From: Natronomonas aquatica
GTDB lineage: Archaea; Halobacteriota; Halobacteria; Halobacteriales; Haloarculaceae
Direction of reading: 5' to 3'
Length of the DNA stretch: 64,000 bases
Assembly (NCBI RefSeq): GCF_024449025.1
Contig: NZ_JAHLKM010000002.1
Coordinates: 186,001 to 250,000 of the forward strand
This document shows, one piece after another, positions 25,176 to 32,994 of the stretch. Under the pieces are notes generated by a model, which ran no database searches, was not told the DNA's origin, and saw nothing but the letters and a program-made list of their open reading frames with translations. The position numbers and the translations under genes are program-made. Numbering within the stretch: position 1 is the first letter of the stretch; every line of letters begins with the position of its first letter.

Positions 25176-26450
25176 TTACTCGAAGTCGACGAGGGCGTCC
25201 TCTCGGTCGTACAGCGGGAACTCCGCACAGAGATCCGAGACTTCGGCCGCCGCTTCGGCCTTGACGCTCTCGTCGTCCGGGTTGTCGACGACCCGATAGA
25301 TGGTGTCGGCGACCTGCCTGCAGGCGTCCTCGTCGAAGCCACGTGTCGTCAGGGCGGGCGTCCCCGCCCGGATCCCCGAGGGGTTGAACGGCGACCGCGT
25401 CTCGCCGGGGACCGTGTTCTTGTTGAGGACGATCCCGACCTCCTCCAGTGCTTCCTCGGCGACGGTACCGCTCGTATCGGGGTGTGACTCCCGGAGATCG
25501 ACCAAGACGAGATGCGTGTCGGTCCCCCCCGAGACGAGCGAGAAGCCGTGTTCTTTCAGCCGTTCGCCGAGCGCCTCGGCGTTGTCGACGACCTGCCGGG
25601 CGTACTCCTCGAAACCGGGCGTGAGTGCTTCGCCGAATCCGACCGCCTTGCCGGCGACGTTGTGCATGAGTGGCCCCCCCTGGACGCCGGGGAAGACGGC
25701 GGCGTCGATCGCGTCGGCGTACTCCTCATCGCACATGATGATGCCCCCGCGCCCGGCCCGGATCGTCTTGTGGGTCGACCCGGTGACGAAATCGGCGACC
25801 CCGACCGGCGACTCGTGGACCCCGGCGGCGACGAGGCCGGTGATGTGTGCGATATCGGCCAGGTGGTAGGCGTCCGCCGCGTCGGCGGCTGTCTGGATCC
25901 GTTCGAAGTCGACCTCCCGGGGGTACGCCGAGTACCCCGAGACGACGATGTCGGGATCGAAGGATTCGGCGTGTTCCCGCAGTCCCTCGTAGTCGATGTA
26001 GCCGGTTTCGGGGTCGACCTCGTACTGTTCGACCTCGTAAGTCTTGCCGGTGAAGTTCGCCGGGTGGCCGTGGCTCAGATGGCCGCCGTGTTCTAACTCC
26101 AACGAGAGGATCCGATCGCCGGGGTCGAGCATGGCGAGATACACGCCCATGTTGGCCTGCGTGCCCGAATGCGGCTGGACGTTGACGTGATCTGCGCCCC
26201 ACAGTCCCCTCGCCCGCTCGATCGCGAGTTCCTCGATCTCGTCGGCGTAGCCACAGCCCGCGTAGTAGCGTTCCCCCGCGTAGCCCTCGGCGTACTTGTT
26301 CGTCAACTCCGAACTCTGTGCTTCGAGGACGGCTTCGGAGGCGTGGTTCTCCGAGGCGATCATCGCGAGGGTGTCCTCCTGGCGCTGTCGTTCGCCGACG
26401 AGAGCGTCTGCCACCGCCGGATCGGTATCTCGGACCTGCTCGTATCCCAT
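25176..26450 (-). CDS. glyA: serine hydroxymethyltransferase
   Basis: A 424-residue PLP enzyme interconverting serine and glycine with THF (or a pterin analogue). The PLP Lys is in TGSTHKTIRAGRGG; the tetrahydrofolate-site ENHASEAVLEAQSSELTNKYAEGY and the HGGHLSHG motif are intact. I chose ATG 26450 (MGYEQVRDTD) over a TTG nine bases upstream. Divergent from tbsP with a 167-bp shared control region. Together with folD it supplies one-carbon units. Confidence 0.96.
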   Translation of the reverse strand: MGYEQVRDTDPAVADALVGERQRQEDTLAMIASENHASEAVLEAQSSELTNKYAEGYAGERYYAGCGYADEIEELAIERARGLWGADHVNVQPHSGTQANMGVYLAMLDPGDRILSLELEHGGHLSHGHPANFTGKTYEVEQYEVDPETGYIDYEGLREHAESFDPDIVVSGYSAYPREVDFERIQTAADAADAYHLADIAHITGLVAAGVHESPVGVADFVTGSTHKTIRAGRGGIIMCDEEYADAIDAAVFPGVQGGPLMHNVAGKAVGFGEALTPGFEEYARQVVDNAEALGERLKEHGFSLVSGGTDTHLVLVDLRESHPDTSGTVAEEALEEVGIVLNKNTVPGETRSPFNPSGIRAGTPALTTRGFDEDACRQVADTIYRVVDNPDDESVKAEAAAEVSDLCAEFPLYDREDALVDFE

Positions 26451-26580
26451 ATACTCCAATATGGGGGGCGACGCGACAAGAAGCTACCCGTTTCCGGAGG
26501 GATTACCGCCGTCCCCGATATACGCGTCAGGCCGGACAAAAGCCCCGCTATCGGGTTTCTCACGGTTGATCCCCATCAAT

Positions 26581-26588
26581 ATTAAATA
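26581..26588 (+). promoter_or_regulatory. TATA-like element of tbsP
   Basis: ATTAAATA lies 30-37 bp before the tbsP ATG at 26618, so the transcript would have a leader of only a few bases. Confidence 0.45.
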
Positions 26589-26617
26589 CATTCGACGAGT
26601 TAGTTGTATCTACGCTG

Positions 26618-27421
26618 ATGGAATCAAATATAATGGGGCGATCCGCCGCGGACGTCCTTGGCGAAGCCCTCGACGCCGGGGACGATCTCCCTCTCGTCGT
26701 CGCCCCGGATCCTCCGACGATCGAAGCGCTCGTCGAGGTGCTGGACGACACCGCGCCGTCGGTCCGCCTGCTGGCCGACACCGACACGCTGCGATCCGCC
26801 ATGGGAAACTTCCTCGTCGCGGGTCGGGCAGCCGACCACATCGAAGCCGGACGGCTCGAGGTACGCTCCGGCGACGACGGGACGAACACCCTCCTTCTCA
26901 CCGGCGCGTCGGTCTTCGCGATCGTCCGCGCCGACGGGCACGCCGCCGGGCTGGGGACCGACGACGCGGCGTTCGTCGAGAACGCGGGGGAACGGTTCGG
27001 GACCGCCTGGCAGGAGGCCGACCCCTACACCCTGCGGACACCCCCGCTCGCTCGGGTCCGGGAGACACTCGGGGCGGAACTCGGAGAGGACACCGCCGAG
27101 GACTTCGACGCCGTGCTGTCGGCGCTCGAGACTGCCGACGACGTCGCGCTCGACGAAGTCACCGTCTCGCTTCTGGTCGCCGCGAAGAACGACGACCTGC
27201 TGTACGATATCTCCAAGTGGGGCGAGGACGTCGGGATCGCCTCGAAGGCCACCTTCTCGCGGACCAAATCCCGGATGGAGGACGCCGGCATGATCGACAC
27301 GGAGAAGGTACCGATCGACGTCGGCCGTCCCCGCCTTCGGCTCAAGCTCGCCGCCGACCGGCTCAGAAACGTCGACGCCGAGGAACTCGTCGCCGTCGCC
27401 GGGTCGATGCTCGAGGGCTGA
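26618..27421 (+). CDS. tbsP: TbsP-like transcriptional regulator
   Basis: A 267-residue protein. The highly conserved C-terminal half has a winged helix with LLVAAKNDDLLYDISKWGEDVGIASKATFSRTKSRMED, split here as the recognition region, then EKVPIDVGRPRLRL. The N-terminal half is alpha/beta (SAADVLGEAL to LLTGASVFAIV), probably a sensor domain. The pattern matches the TbsP (DUF5821) family, known from Haloarcula as a regulator acting with TrmB on gapII. Its targets here are unknown; it is adjacent to glyA (divergent) and to the YcaO gene (same strand, 119 bp). Confidence 0.8.
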   Translation: MESNIMGRSAADVLGEALDAGDDLPLVVAPDPPTIEALVEVLDDTAPSVRLLADTDTLRSAMGNFLVAGRAADHIEAGRLEVRSGDDGTNTLLLTGASVFAIVRADGHAAGLGTDDAAFVENAGERFGTAWQEADPYTLRTPPLARVRETLGAELGEDTAEDFDAVLSALETADDVALDEVTVSLLVAAKNDDLLYDISKWGEDVGIASKATFSRTKSRMEDAGMIDTEKVPIDVGRPRLRLKLAADRLRNVDAEELVAVAGSMLEG

Positions 27422-27459
27422 GGCGGATCGGCGCCCGTTTTTGTCCGCCTTCCCGCGGC

Positions 27460-27466
27460 TTTTATC
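27460..27466 (+). promoter_or_regulatory. TATA-like box before the YcaO locus
   Basis: TTTTATC lies 25-31 bp before the ATG at 27491, the right distance for a transcript that begins at the upstream ORF, not at the GTG at 27541. Confidence 0.5.
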
Positions 27467-27490
27467 GCCCCCGGCGGTGAGATACCGCCC

Positions 27491-27544
27491 ATGAGACCCA
27501 CCGATACTCGAACGCACGCCACCAGCACCGGTGACCGACCGTGA
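27491..27544 (+). CDS. 17-codon upstream ORF coupled to ycaO
   Basis: ATG 27491 begins a 17-residue peptide (MRPTDTRTHATSTGDRP), whose TGA stop overlaps the GTG of the YcaO gene in the sequence GTGA. The promoter geometry puts the transcription start at or near this ATG. The peptide has six Thr/Ser residues and no Cys. It could be a regulatory leader ORF that sets up translation of ycaO, a very small precursor peptide, or chance. Its reality is inferred from position only; too short to judge by composition. Confidence 0.35.
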   Translation: MRPTDTRTHATSTGDRP

Positions 27545-29238
27545 CGACGGTCGGTCTGGCCGGCGGTAGCGCCGCCGTCGAGGCGATCCGCGCCGCGCTC
27601 GAAGATACCGACGCGACGCCGGCGAGGGTCGATACCGACGCTGTCGGCCGATCGGACGTCGCCGTCCTCGCCGCGACGGTCGGTTCGGCGGCTTTCGGGC
27701 ATGCGGCCGAACGCGCACGCGAGAGCGGAACACCGCTCGTGAGCGTCGAACTCGGTGGGGTCGGTGGCCGGCCGGTCGACGGCGTCGACGCGGCGGTCTC
27801 GGGGTACGCGCCGGGGACGGCCTGCTATGACTGTCTCTGTGAGCGGATCGAGGCGAGCGATCCCGACACCGACGGGGGAGACTACGCCACGCCGACGGCA
27901 CGGTTCGCCGGCGCTGTCGCCGGCCGTGAACTCGCGGATCTCCTCGCCGGCGGGGAGTCGGCGATCCTCGGCGGCGTGATCGAACTCCCCTACACGCGCC
28001 GACGGCTCCTTCCGGTCCCGTTCTGTGCGTGTGGGGAACCGTCCGGTGTCGATCGCGAACTCCGCCGGAACGAAGAGCCTCGGCCGCTCGAGGAGTCGAT
28101 CTCGCTCGCCGAGGTCGCCTTCGACGAGCGCGTCGGCCCGATCGGATCAGTCGGGGAACTGGAGTCATTTCCGGTGCCGTACTACCTGGCGACGCTCGCC
28201 GACGCACCGTTCTCTGAGGCGGACGTGCCGGACCACGCCGCCGGCGTCGGGCTCGATTGGGATCCGGCCTTCATGAAGGCCCTCGGGGAGGCCCTGGAGC
28301 GGTACAGCGCCGCGGTCTACCGGACCGGGGGGCTCTCGACGGATCCGGCGGCGCCGATCGATCCGGCGCGGTTCGTCGGTCCGGACGACGAGGACGGACA
28401 GGTCTCCTACTGGCACGACGCCGAACACCTCGAGACCGGCGAGACCGTCCAGGTCCCGGCCGAACTCGTCGTGTTTCCGCCGCCGGAGCGGACGATACGC
28501 CCGGCGATCACGACCGGGCTCGGGCTCGGCAACGGCGACGCGGAGGCGATCCGGTCGGGGCTCTATGAGGTCCTAGAGCGCGACGCCGCGATGCTCTCGT
28601 GGTACTCGACGTACGAACCGATCGAGTTGGCCGTCGACGACGAGGACTTCGAAACCCTCACGAACCGGGCGGCAAGCGAGGGCCTCTCGACGACGGTCCT
28701 GTTGCTCACCCAGGACGTCGACGTTCCCGTCGTCGCCGCCTGTGTCCACCGCGACGGCGGGTGGCCCCGCTTTGCCGCGGGATCGGCCGCGCGGCTGGAT
28801 CCGAACGCGGCCGCCCGCGGCGCCCTGGAGGAAGCGATCCAGAACTTCCTCGAATTGCGCCGGATGGGCAAAGAGCGGGCCGACGAGGCGGGTGGGGCGA
28901 TCGGCACGCACGCCGCGTTCCCCGAATCGACCCGTGCGTTCGTCGAAACGGAGACCACGGTTCCGGCCGCCACCGTCGGCCCGGCCGACCCTCCCAGAGA
29001 GGGGGCGGAGCTGACCGCTCTCCTCGATCGCGTCACCGCGGCCGGACTGGACGCCTACGCCGCGCGGGTGACGCCCCGCGACGTCGAGACGACGGGGTTC
29101 GAGGCCGTCCGTGTCCTCGTTCCCGAGGCCCAGCCGCTTTTCACCGGCGAGTCGTACTTCGGCGATCGGGCGCAAACGGTCCCCGGATCGCTCGGCTTCG
29201 AGCCGCGGCTCAACCGATCGTATCACCCGTTCCCGTAG
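27541..29238 (+). CDS. YcaO cyclodehydratase with ThiF-like N-domain
   Basis: A 565-residue protein with GTG start. Residues 1-165 resemble the peptide-clamp/ThiF-like partner of azoline cyclodehydratases, with zinc-type Cys: CYDCLC (95-100) and CAC (162-164). Residues 205-565 form the YcaO domain; its ATP-binding motifs are visible as GEALERYS (249-256), YEVLERDA (342-349) and LEEAIQNF (429-436). The chain ends in HPFP, like the Pro-rich tails of these enzymes. YcaO enzymes activate backbone amides with ATP to make azolines, thioamides or amidines. No TfuA, dehydrogenase, protease or Cys-rich precursor is near. A partial Shine-Dalgarno GGTGA precedes the GTG. Confidence 0.85.
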   Translation: MTTVGLAGGSAAVEAIRAALEDTDATPARVDTDAVGRSDVAVLAATVGSAAFGHAAERARESGTPLVSVELGGVGGRPVDGVDAAVSGYAPGTACYDCLCERIEASDPDTDGGDYATPTARFAGAVAGRELADLLAGGESAILGGVIELPYTRRRLLPVPFCACGEPSGVDRELRRNEEPRPLEESISLAEVAFDERVGPIGSVGELESFPVPYYLATLADAPFSEADVPDHAAGVGLDWDPAFMKALGEALERYSAAVYRTGGLSTDPAAPIDPARFVGPDDEDGQVSYWHDAEHLETGETVQVPAELVVFPPPERTIRPAITTGLGLGNGDAEAIRSGLYEVLERDAAMLSWYSTYEPIELAVDDEDFETLTNRAASEGLSTTVLLLTQDVDVPVVAACVHRDGGWPRFAAGSAARLDPNAAARGALEEAIQNFLELRRMGKERADEAGGAIGTHAAFPESTRAFVETETTVPAATVGPADPPREGAELTALLDRVTAAGLDAYAARVTPRDVETTGFEAVRVLVPEAQPLFTGESYFGDRAQTVPGSLGFEPRLNRSYHPFP

Positions 29239-29287
29239 CCGGACGTTATTGGGAACACTTTTTGCCGACTCCGGTCCACGGAGTAGT

Positions 29288-30385
29288 ATGAACGGCCCTC
29301 TGGTTTCGCTCCAGACGGAGCCATCCGCGCCGGATTCGACGCTCGGCGGTGGTCCCGGCCTCTCGCCCCCGGGGTGGCTGCCGGATCTCGTTCCCGTCTC
29401 CCTGTATCGGCTCGTCGCCGCCGCCGCGCTCGTCGTCTTCGCGTACTACCTCTCGCGGCTCGCCCGCCAGGTGTTGGGTCGACGGATCGCCCGCCGTTTC
29501 AAACGACCGTCGGTAGCCCAGACGGTCCTCCGTGGGATGCAGGGGGCGATCGTCCTCGGCGCGGTGTTGACCGCCCTGAGCTTCTTCGGGATCGGATTCG
29601 GCAACATCGCGCTCTCGGTCGGTGTCTTCTCGGCGGTTGTCGGGATCGTCCTCGCGCCGATCATCGGGAACATCATAAGCGGCGTCTTCGTTCTCTCCGA
29701 ACAGCCCTACGAGATCGGCGACATGATCGGGTTCGAGGACACCGGAACCCGGGGGTTCGTCGAGGAGATCACGCTCGTCTACACCAAGATGTTCACCCTC
29801 GATAACACGTTCATCGTGTTACCGAACGGGACGATGCGCGAGCGGGACGTGGTCAACTACTCGGCGGAGGATACCCGGATCCGGATGACGCTGAACGTCG
29901 GCGTCACCTACGAAAGCGACATCGACGTCGCCCGCGAACAGATGGAGGCGGCCGCACGCTCGGTCGAGGGCGTCATCCGGGGCGGCCCGGACATCCGGAT
30001 CGGGAGCGCCCGCTATCCCGCCTCCCCGACCTGCTACATCCGGCAGTTCGGCGACAGCGAAGTCAGCCTCCGGCTCCGATACTGGGCGGAGGAACCCTAC
30101 AAGCAGACGGCGGTCCGATCGAGGGTGATGGCCGACGTCTGGAACCGGTTCGAGGAACACGGCGTCGAGATCCCGTACCCGCACTCGCATATGGTGTTTG
30201 ACGACACCAGCGGCGAACTGCAGGTCTCGATGCGGGAGTCCGAGGCCGCAACCGAATCGAGACCCGGCGGGGCGACGGCACGAGACGAGGCCGAACCGCA
30301 AGCGGAAGCGGGAACGGAAACGGAACCAGAGACGGAACCGAGGCCCCGACCGGACACCGAAGACGACGCTACGGGCTCGCGGTGA
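29288..30385 (+). CDS. MscS-type mechanosensitive channel
   Basis: A 365-residue channel subunit. After a short N-terminus are three hydrophobic segments (about 40-140), the last being the pore helix with VVGIVLAPIIGNIISG, then FVLSEQPYEIGDMI, the MscS beta domain (LPNGTMRERDVVNYS) and the alpha/beta domain. The final 60 residues are a Glu/Thr/Pro-rich disordered tail. It releases ions and solutes during osmotic downshock, important for a halophile. I chose ATG 29288 as the upstream frame is antisense-like. Overlaps the convergent Usp gene by 17 bp. Confidence 0.92.
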   Translation: MNGPLVSLQTEPSAPDSTLGGGPGLSPPGWLPDLVPVSLYRLVAAAALVVFAYYLSRLARQVLGRRIARRFKRPSVAQTVLRGMQGAIVLGAVLTALSFFGIGFGNIALSVGVFSAVVGIVLAPIIGNIISGVFVLSEQPYEIGDMIGFEDTGTRGFVEEITLVYTKMFTLDNTFIVLPNGTMRERDVVNYSAEDTRIRMTLNVGVTYESDIDVAREQMEAAARSVEGVIRGGPDIRIGSARYPASPTCYIRQFGDSEVSLRLRYWAEEPYKQTAVRSRVMADVWNRFEEHGVEIPYPHSHMVFDDTSGELQVSMRESEAATESRPGGATARDEAEPQAEAGTETEPETEPRPRPDTEDDATGSR

Positions 30386-30770
30386 TCACTTCACACTCCA
30401 GCTTCCGCCGGAGGTACCCCTCGATGTCGGGGTCGTCGATCAGCTGTCTGACCATCCGTCGCCATCGTCCGGCCTGTTTGCGTCCGATGACGACGTAGTC
30501 TGCCCCCTCGGCGGCCACCTCGTCGAGAATCGTCTCCTCGATCATAAAGCCCGACCGGATGACGTACCGGGCGCGGGGAAGCCGACCGAACTCTTTTTCG
30601 ACAGCGTTTTTGAGTTCCGTCCGGGAGACGTCCCTGTCGTTCTGAAAGAGGTTGACGTGCAACACTGTGAGTTCGGCGTCGCGCTCTTCGGCCACGTCGA
30701 TCGCCCGTTTTAACGTTGCCCGCGAGTGCTGTGAGAGCGGGTACCGGACGGGAACGACGACGAGCGTCAT
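30369..30770 (-). CDS. universal stress protein family
   Basis: A 133-residue UspA-fold protein. The N-terminal beta strand VVVPVRYP, the LTVLHVNLF strand and the later ADYVVIGRK fit the family. The ATP-binding GxxGxxxxGS loop is not seen; instead the sequence is IGRKQAGRWRRMVRQL, so ATP binding may be altered. It overlaps the MscS gene tail-to-tail. Function is probably stress-related, but no target is known. Confidence 0.87.
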   Translation of the reverse strand: MTLVVVPVRYPLSQHSRATLKRAIDVAEERDAELTVLHVNLFQNDRDVSRTELKNAVEKEFGRLPRARYVIRSGFMIEETILDEVAAEGADYVVIGRKQAGRWRRMVRQLIDDPDIEGYLRRKLECEVITASP

Positions 30771-30837
30771 TATAGGAGGAAGATGCGCCCCGGGCCTGAA
30801 GCTTGCGATCCGGCGGCTATTCCGTCAAGCCGTCCGG

Positions 30838-32199
30838 TCACAGTCCCTCCCGGACGATCCGTCCCTCGCGTTCGGGGTCGATCCCGACCGCTCGCGCGTA
30901 CTCGATCAGGACCTCGTATTGGGTGTCCAGTCGATCGACGACGCTGGCTTCCGCGAGCGTCGGGAACTCGGTGTCGGCGTACAACAGGAACGCCGAGACG
31001 GCCAGCCGGTACCGTCGGTCGTCCCCGACCGGCTCGCCGGCGACGGTCGCCTCCGCGAGGCGGTCGTCGTCGTGGTTGTACCTGAGCCGGGCGCCCGACA
31101 CGTGGGCGTGCCACCAGTCGGATTCGCCGAACCCGGGCGTGTCGGCACCTTCCCGGAGGACGGACCGTAGCTCGGCCCCGGAGAGTTCGATCACGACCAG
31201 GGGCTCGTCGAACGGAACGAGGCCGATCAGATCGCCGGTCGTGACTGCCCCCGAAAGGGGCGGTCCGGTCCTGATCCCGCCGCTGTTCTGTAAGCCGACG
31301 ACCGGCGGGTCGGTCCCGACGGCCCGTTCGGCCGCCCAGCGGTAGGCGTCGGCGACGAAGTTGCCCACGCGGCTCTCGCCGCGGTAGGCCTCCCTGTCGG
31401 TCCGACCGATCGGGTCTTCGACGTGTCCGACGACGGTATCGAGGCCGGCCGTCGCGAGCAGCTCGCGGTAGCGGTCCGCCAGTTCGGTATCGAGCGGGCC
31501 GTCGCTGACGACGTGTCTGGTCACGTCACCGGCGTCGGGATCGATTTCCAGCACCGTCTCGCCGCCGCTTCCGGGGCGGGTGAGGACCGTCCCGTCGATG
31601 CGCTCGATTCGTTCGGTGTGGACGTGACCGCCGAGGACGATGTCGACGTCACAGGCGGCCGCCAGCCGGCCGTCGGCACGGCCGAGATGCGACAGCGCGA
31701 CGACGTAATCGACACCGCGATCCCGGAGCGCCCCGACGGCGCGGCGGGCGGCTTCGATCGGGTCCGCGAAGGTCAGTTCCCCCTCGAAGTCCCCGAGCGA
31801 GGGCGTCGTCGGGTCGGTGATCCCGAAGAAACCCACCGAAACGTCGCCGACGCGTTCGATCGCCCATCGATCGACGCCGGCGAACGGCTCTCCCTCGCGG
31901 ATCACGTTAGCCGAGAGCCACCGCTGTGGCGACCGACGGACCAGTTCGGCCGCCCGGTCCGGTCCAAAGTCGAAATCGTGGTTGCCGAACGTTTCGACGT
32001 CCGGCCCGATCGCCTCGAAGAACTCCAGTGCGATCTCGCCCCGGGTAACGAGCGGCAACACGCCCGGAGCGAGGTCGTCGCCGGTACCACAGAGGAGCGT
32101 GTGATCCCCATCGATCGCGTTGATCGTCCCGGCGAGACGGCCGACGGACTCGGGATCGTCGTGGACGTTCTCGATGTCCGAGTAGTGGATCAGCCGCAC
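30838..32199 (-). CDS. 5'-nucleotidase/metallophosphatase, no signal peptide
   Basis: A 453-residue UshA-like protein. The metallophosphatase domain has SDIEN, GTGDD, GNHDFDFG, SHLG and GGHVHTER; the C-terminal 5'-nucleotidase domain has NSGGIRTGPPLSG and LVPFDEPLVV. It lacks any signal peptide or lipobox, so unlike UshA it should act in the cytosol. The first metal motif, DxH in UshA, reads DIE here. Substrate candidates are nucleotides or cyclic nucleotides. It is a single gene, divergent from the zinc-ribbon gene at 32301. Confidence 0.9.
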   Translation of the reverse strand: MRLIHYSDIENVHDDPESVGRLAGTINAIDGDHTLLCGTGDDLAPGVLPLVTRGEIALEFFEAIGPDVETFGNHDFDFGPDRAAELVRRSPQRWLSANVIREGEPFAGVDRWAIERVGDVSVGFFGITDPTTPSLGDFEGELTFADPIEAARRAVGALRDRGVDYVVALSHLGRADGRLAAACDVDIVLGGHVHTERIERIDGTVLTRPGSGGETVLEIDPDAGDVTRHVVSDGPLDTELADRYRELLATAGLDTVVGHVEDPIGRTDREAYRGESRVGNFVADAYRWAAERAVGTDPPVVGLQNSGGIRTGPPLSGAVTTGDLIGLVPFDEPLVVIELSGAELRSVLREGADTPGFGESDWWHAHVSGARLRYNHDDDRLAEATVAGEPVGDDRRYRLAVSAFLLYADTEFPTLAEASVVDRLDTQYEVLIEYARAVGIDPEREGRIVREGL

Positions 32200-32300
32200 G
32201 GCCCGACATCCGGCGGGACCGGAGAAAACCGTGTCGTATCGCGGCGGTCGCCGGGGGCCGGACCGTGACCGTTTTGCCGCCGGACGGCCGATTCCCCCCC

Positions 32301-32537
32301 ATGGACGAACGAACCGGACCGGACGGCGACGTGCTGTATCTCTCCGATTCGACCGAGCGGGGCAACAAGGGACCGTTCCGGATCGTCTACGCCGACGCCG
32401 AGACGTCGCGTCGGTGGGGATTCTTCTGTACGAACTGTGAGTCGTTCGATACCGCCGTCGATTCGATGGGACGGATCCAGTGCAACCGGTGTGCGAACTT
32501 CCATAAAGCCGAGGAGTGGGACGCCGCCCACGAGTGA
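32301..32537 (+). CDS. small zinc-ribbon protein (DUF5816-like)
   Basis: A 78-residue protein with pairs CTNC and CNRC at 16-residue spacing. The segment GPFRIVYADAETSRRWGFFC matches the haloarchaeal family I know as DUF5816. Start ATG 32301 (MDERTGPDG). Function is unknown; single gene, with the DUF7116-like gene 138 bp downstream on the same strand. Confidence 0.75.
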   Translation: MDERTGPDGDVLYLSDSTERGNKGPFRIVYADAETSRRWGFFCTNCESFDTAVDSMGRIQCNRCANFHKAEEWDAAHE

Positions 32538-32675
32538 GTGCCGATAGATAGCGCGTCCGATACGTTTTCCGGATACCCGTCCCCTCGTTTCGATCCGGGC
32601 GTACCGCTGCGGATACAGGTCACCGATCGGGTACGTGCGAATCTTTATTTCGTGTCGCGCCCAATTCCCTCTCGA

Positions 32676-32990
32676 ATGGGAGCTGTTAGCACGTCCCTCA
32701 TCGAGGAAGCGCGTACCGTCTTCCAGGATCTCGGCTACGAGGTCACGGAGGAAGGTGACGAACTCCGGGCCGAACGGAAGTGGCGAACCGTCTACGTGAC
32801 GGCCGCCGATCCGTCGGAAGCGAGTACACACGGCCGGCTCCGCTGTTTCGTCGCCCGCACCGACCGGGCCCCGGAGGTCCGCGACCGACTGCTCGATCTC
32901 GAACCCGACTACGACTGGGCGGTCATCACGATCGAGGAGGACGATTCCTCGGTCCTCCATCCCAGCGCCGACGTGCTCCCGGCGCCGTAG
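32676..32990 (+). CDS. DUF7116-like small protein
   Basis: A 104-residue protein with ATG 32676 (MGAVSTSLIEEARTVFQDLGY). A TTTATTT (32644-32650) is 26-32 bp upstream, which selects this start over the long open frame from 32538. The core reads LRAERKWRTVYVT and DYDWAVITIEE. It matches a haloarchaeal family of unknown function (DUF7116, from memory). Ends 4 bp before the end of the convergent aminotransferase gene. Confidence 0.72.
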   Translation: MGAVSTSLIEEARTVFQDLGYEVTEEGDELRAERKWRTVYVTAADPSEASTHGRLRCFVARTDRAPEVRDRLLDLEPDYDWAVITIEEDDSSVLHPSADVLPAP

Positions 32991-32994
32991 CGGC

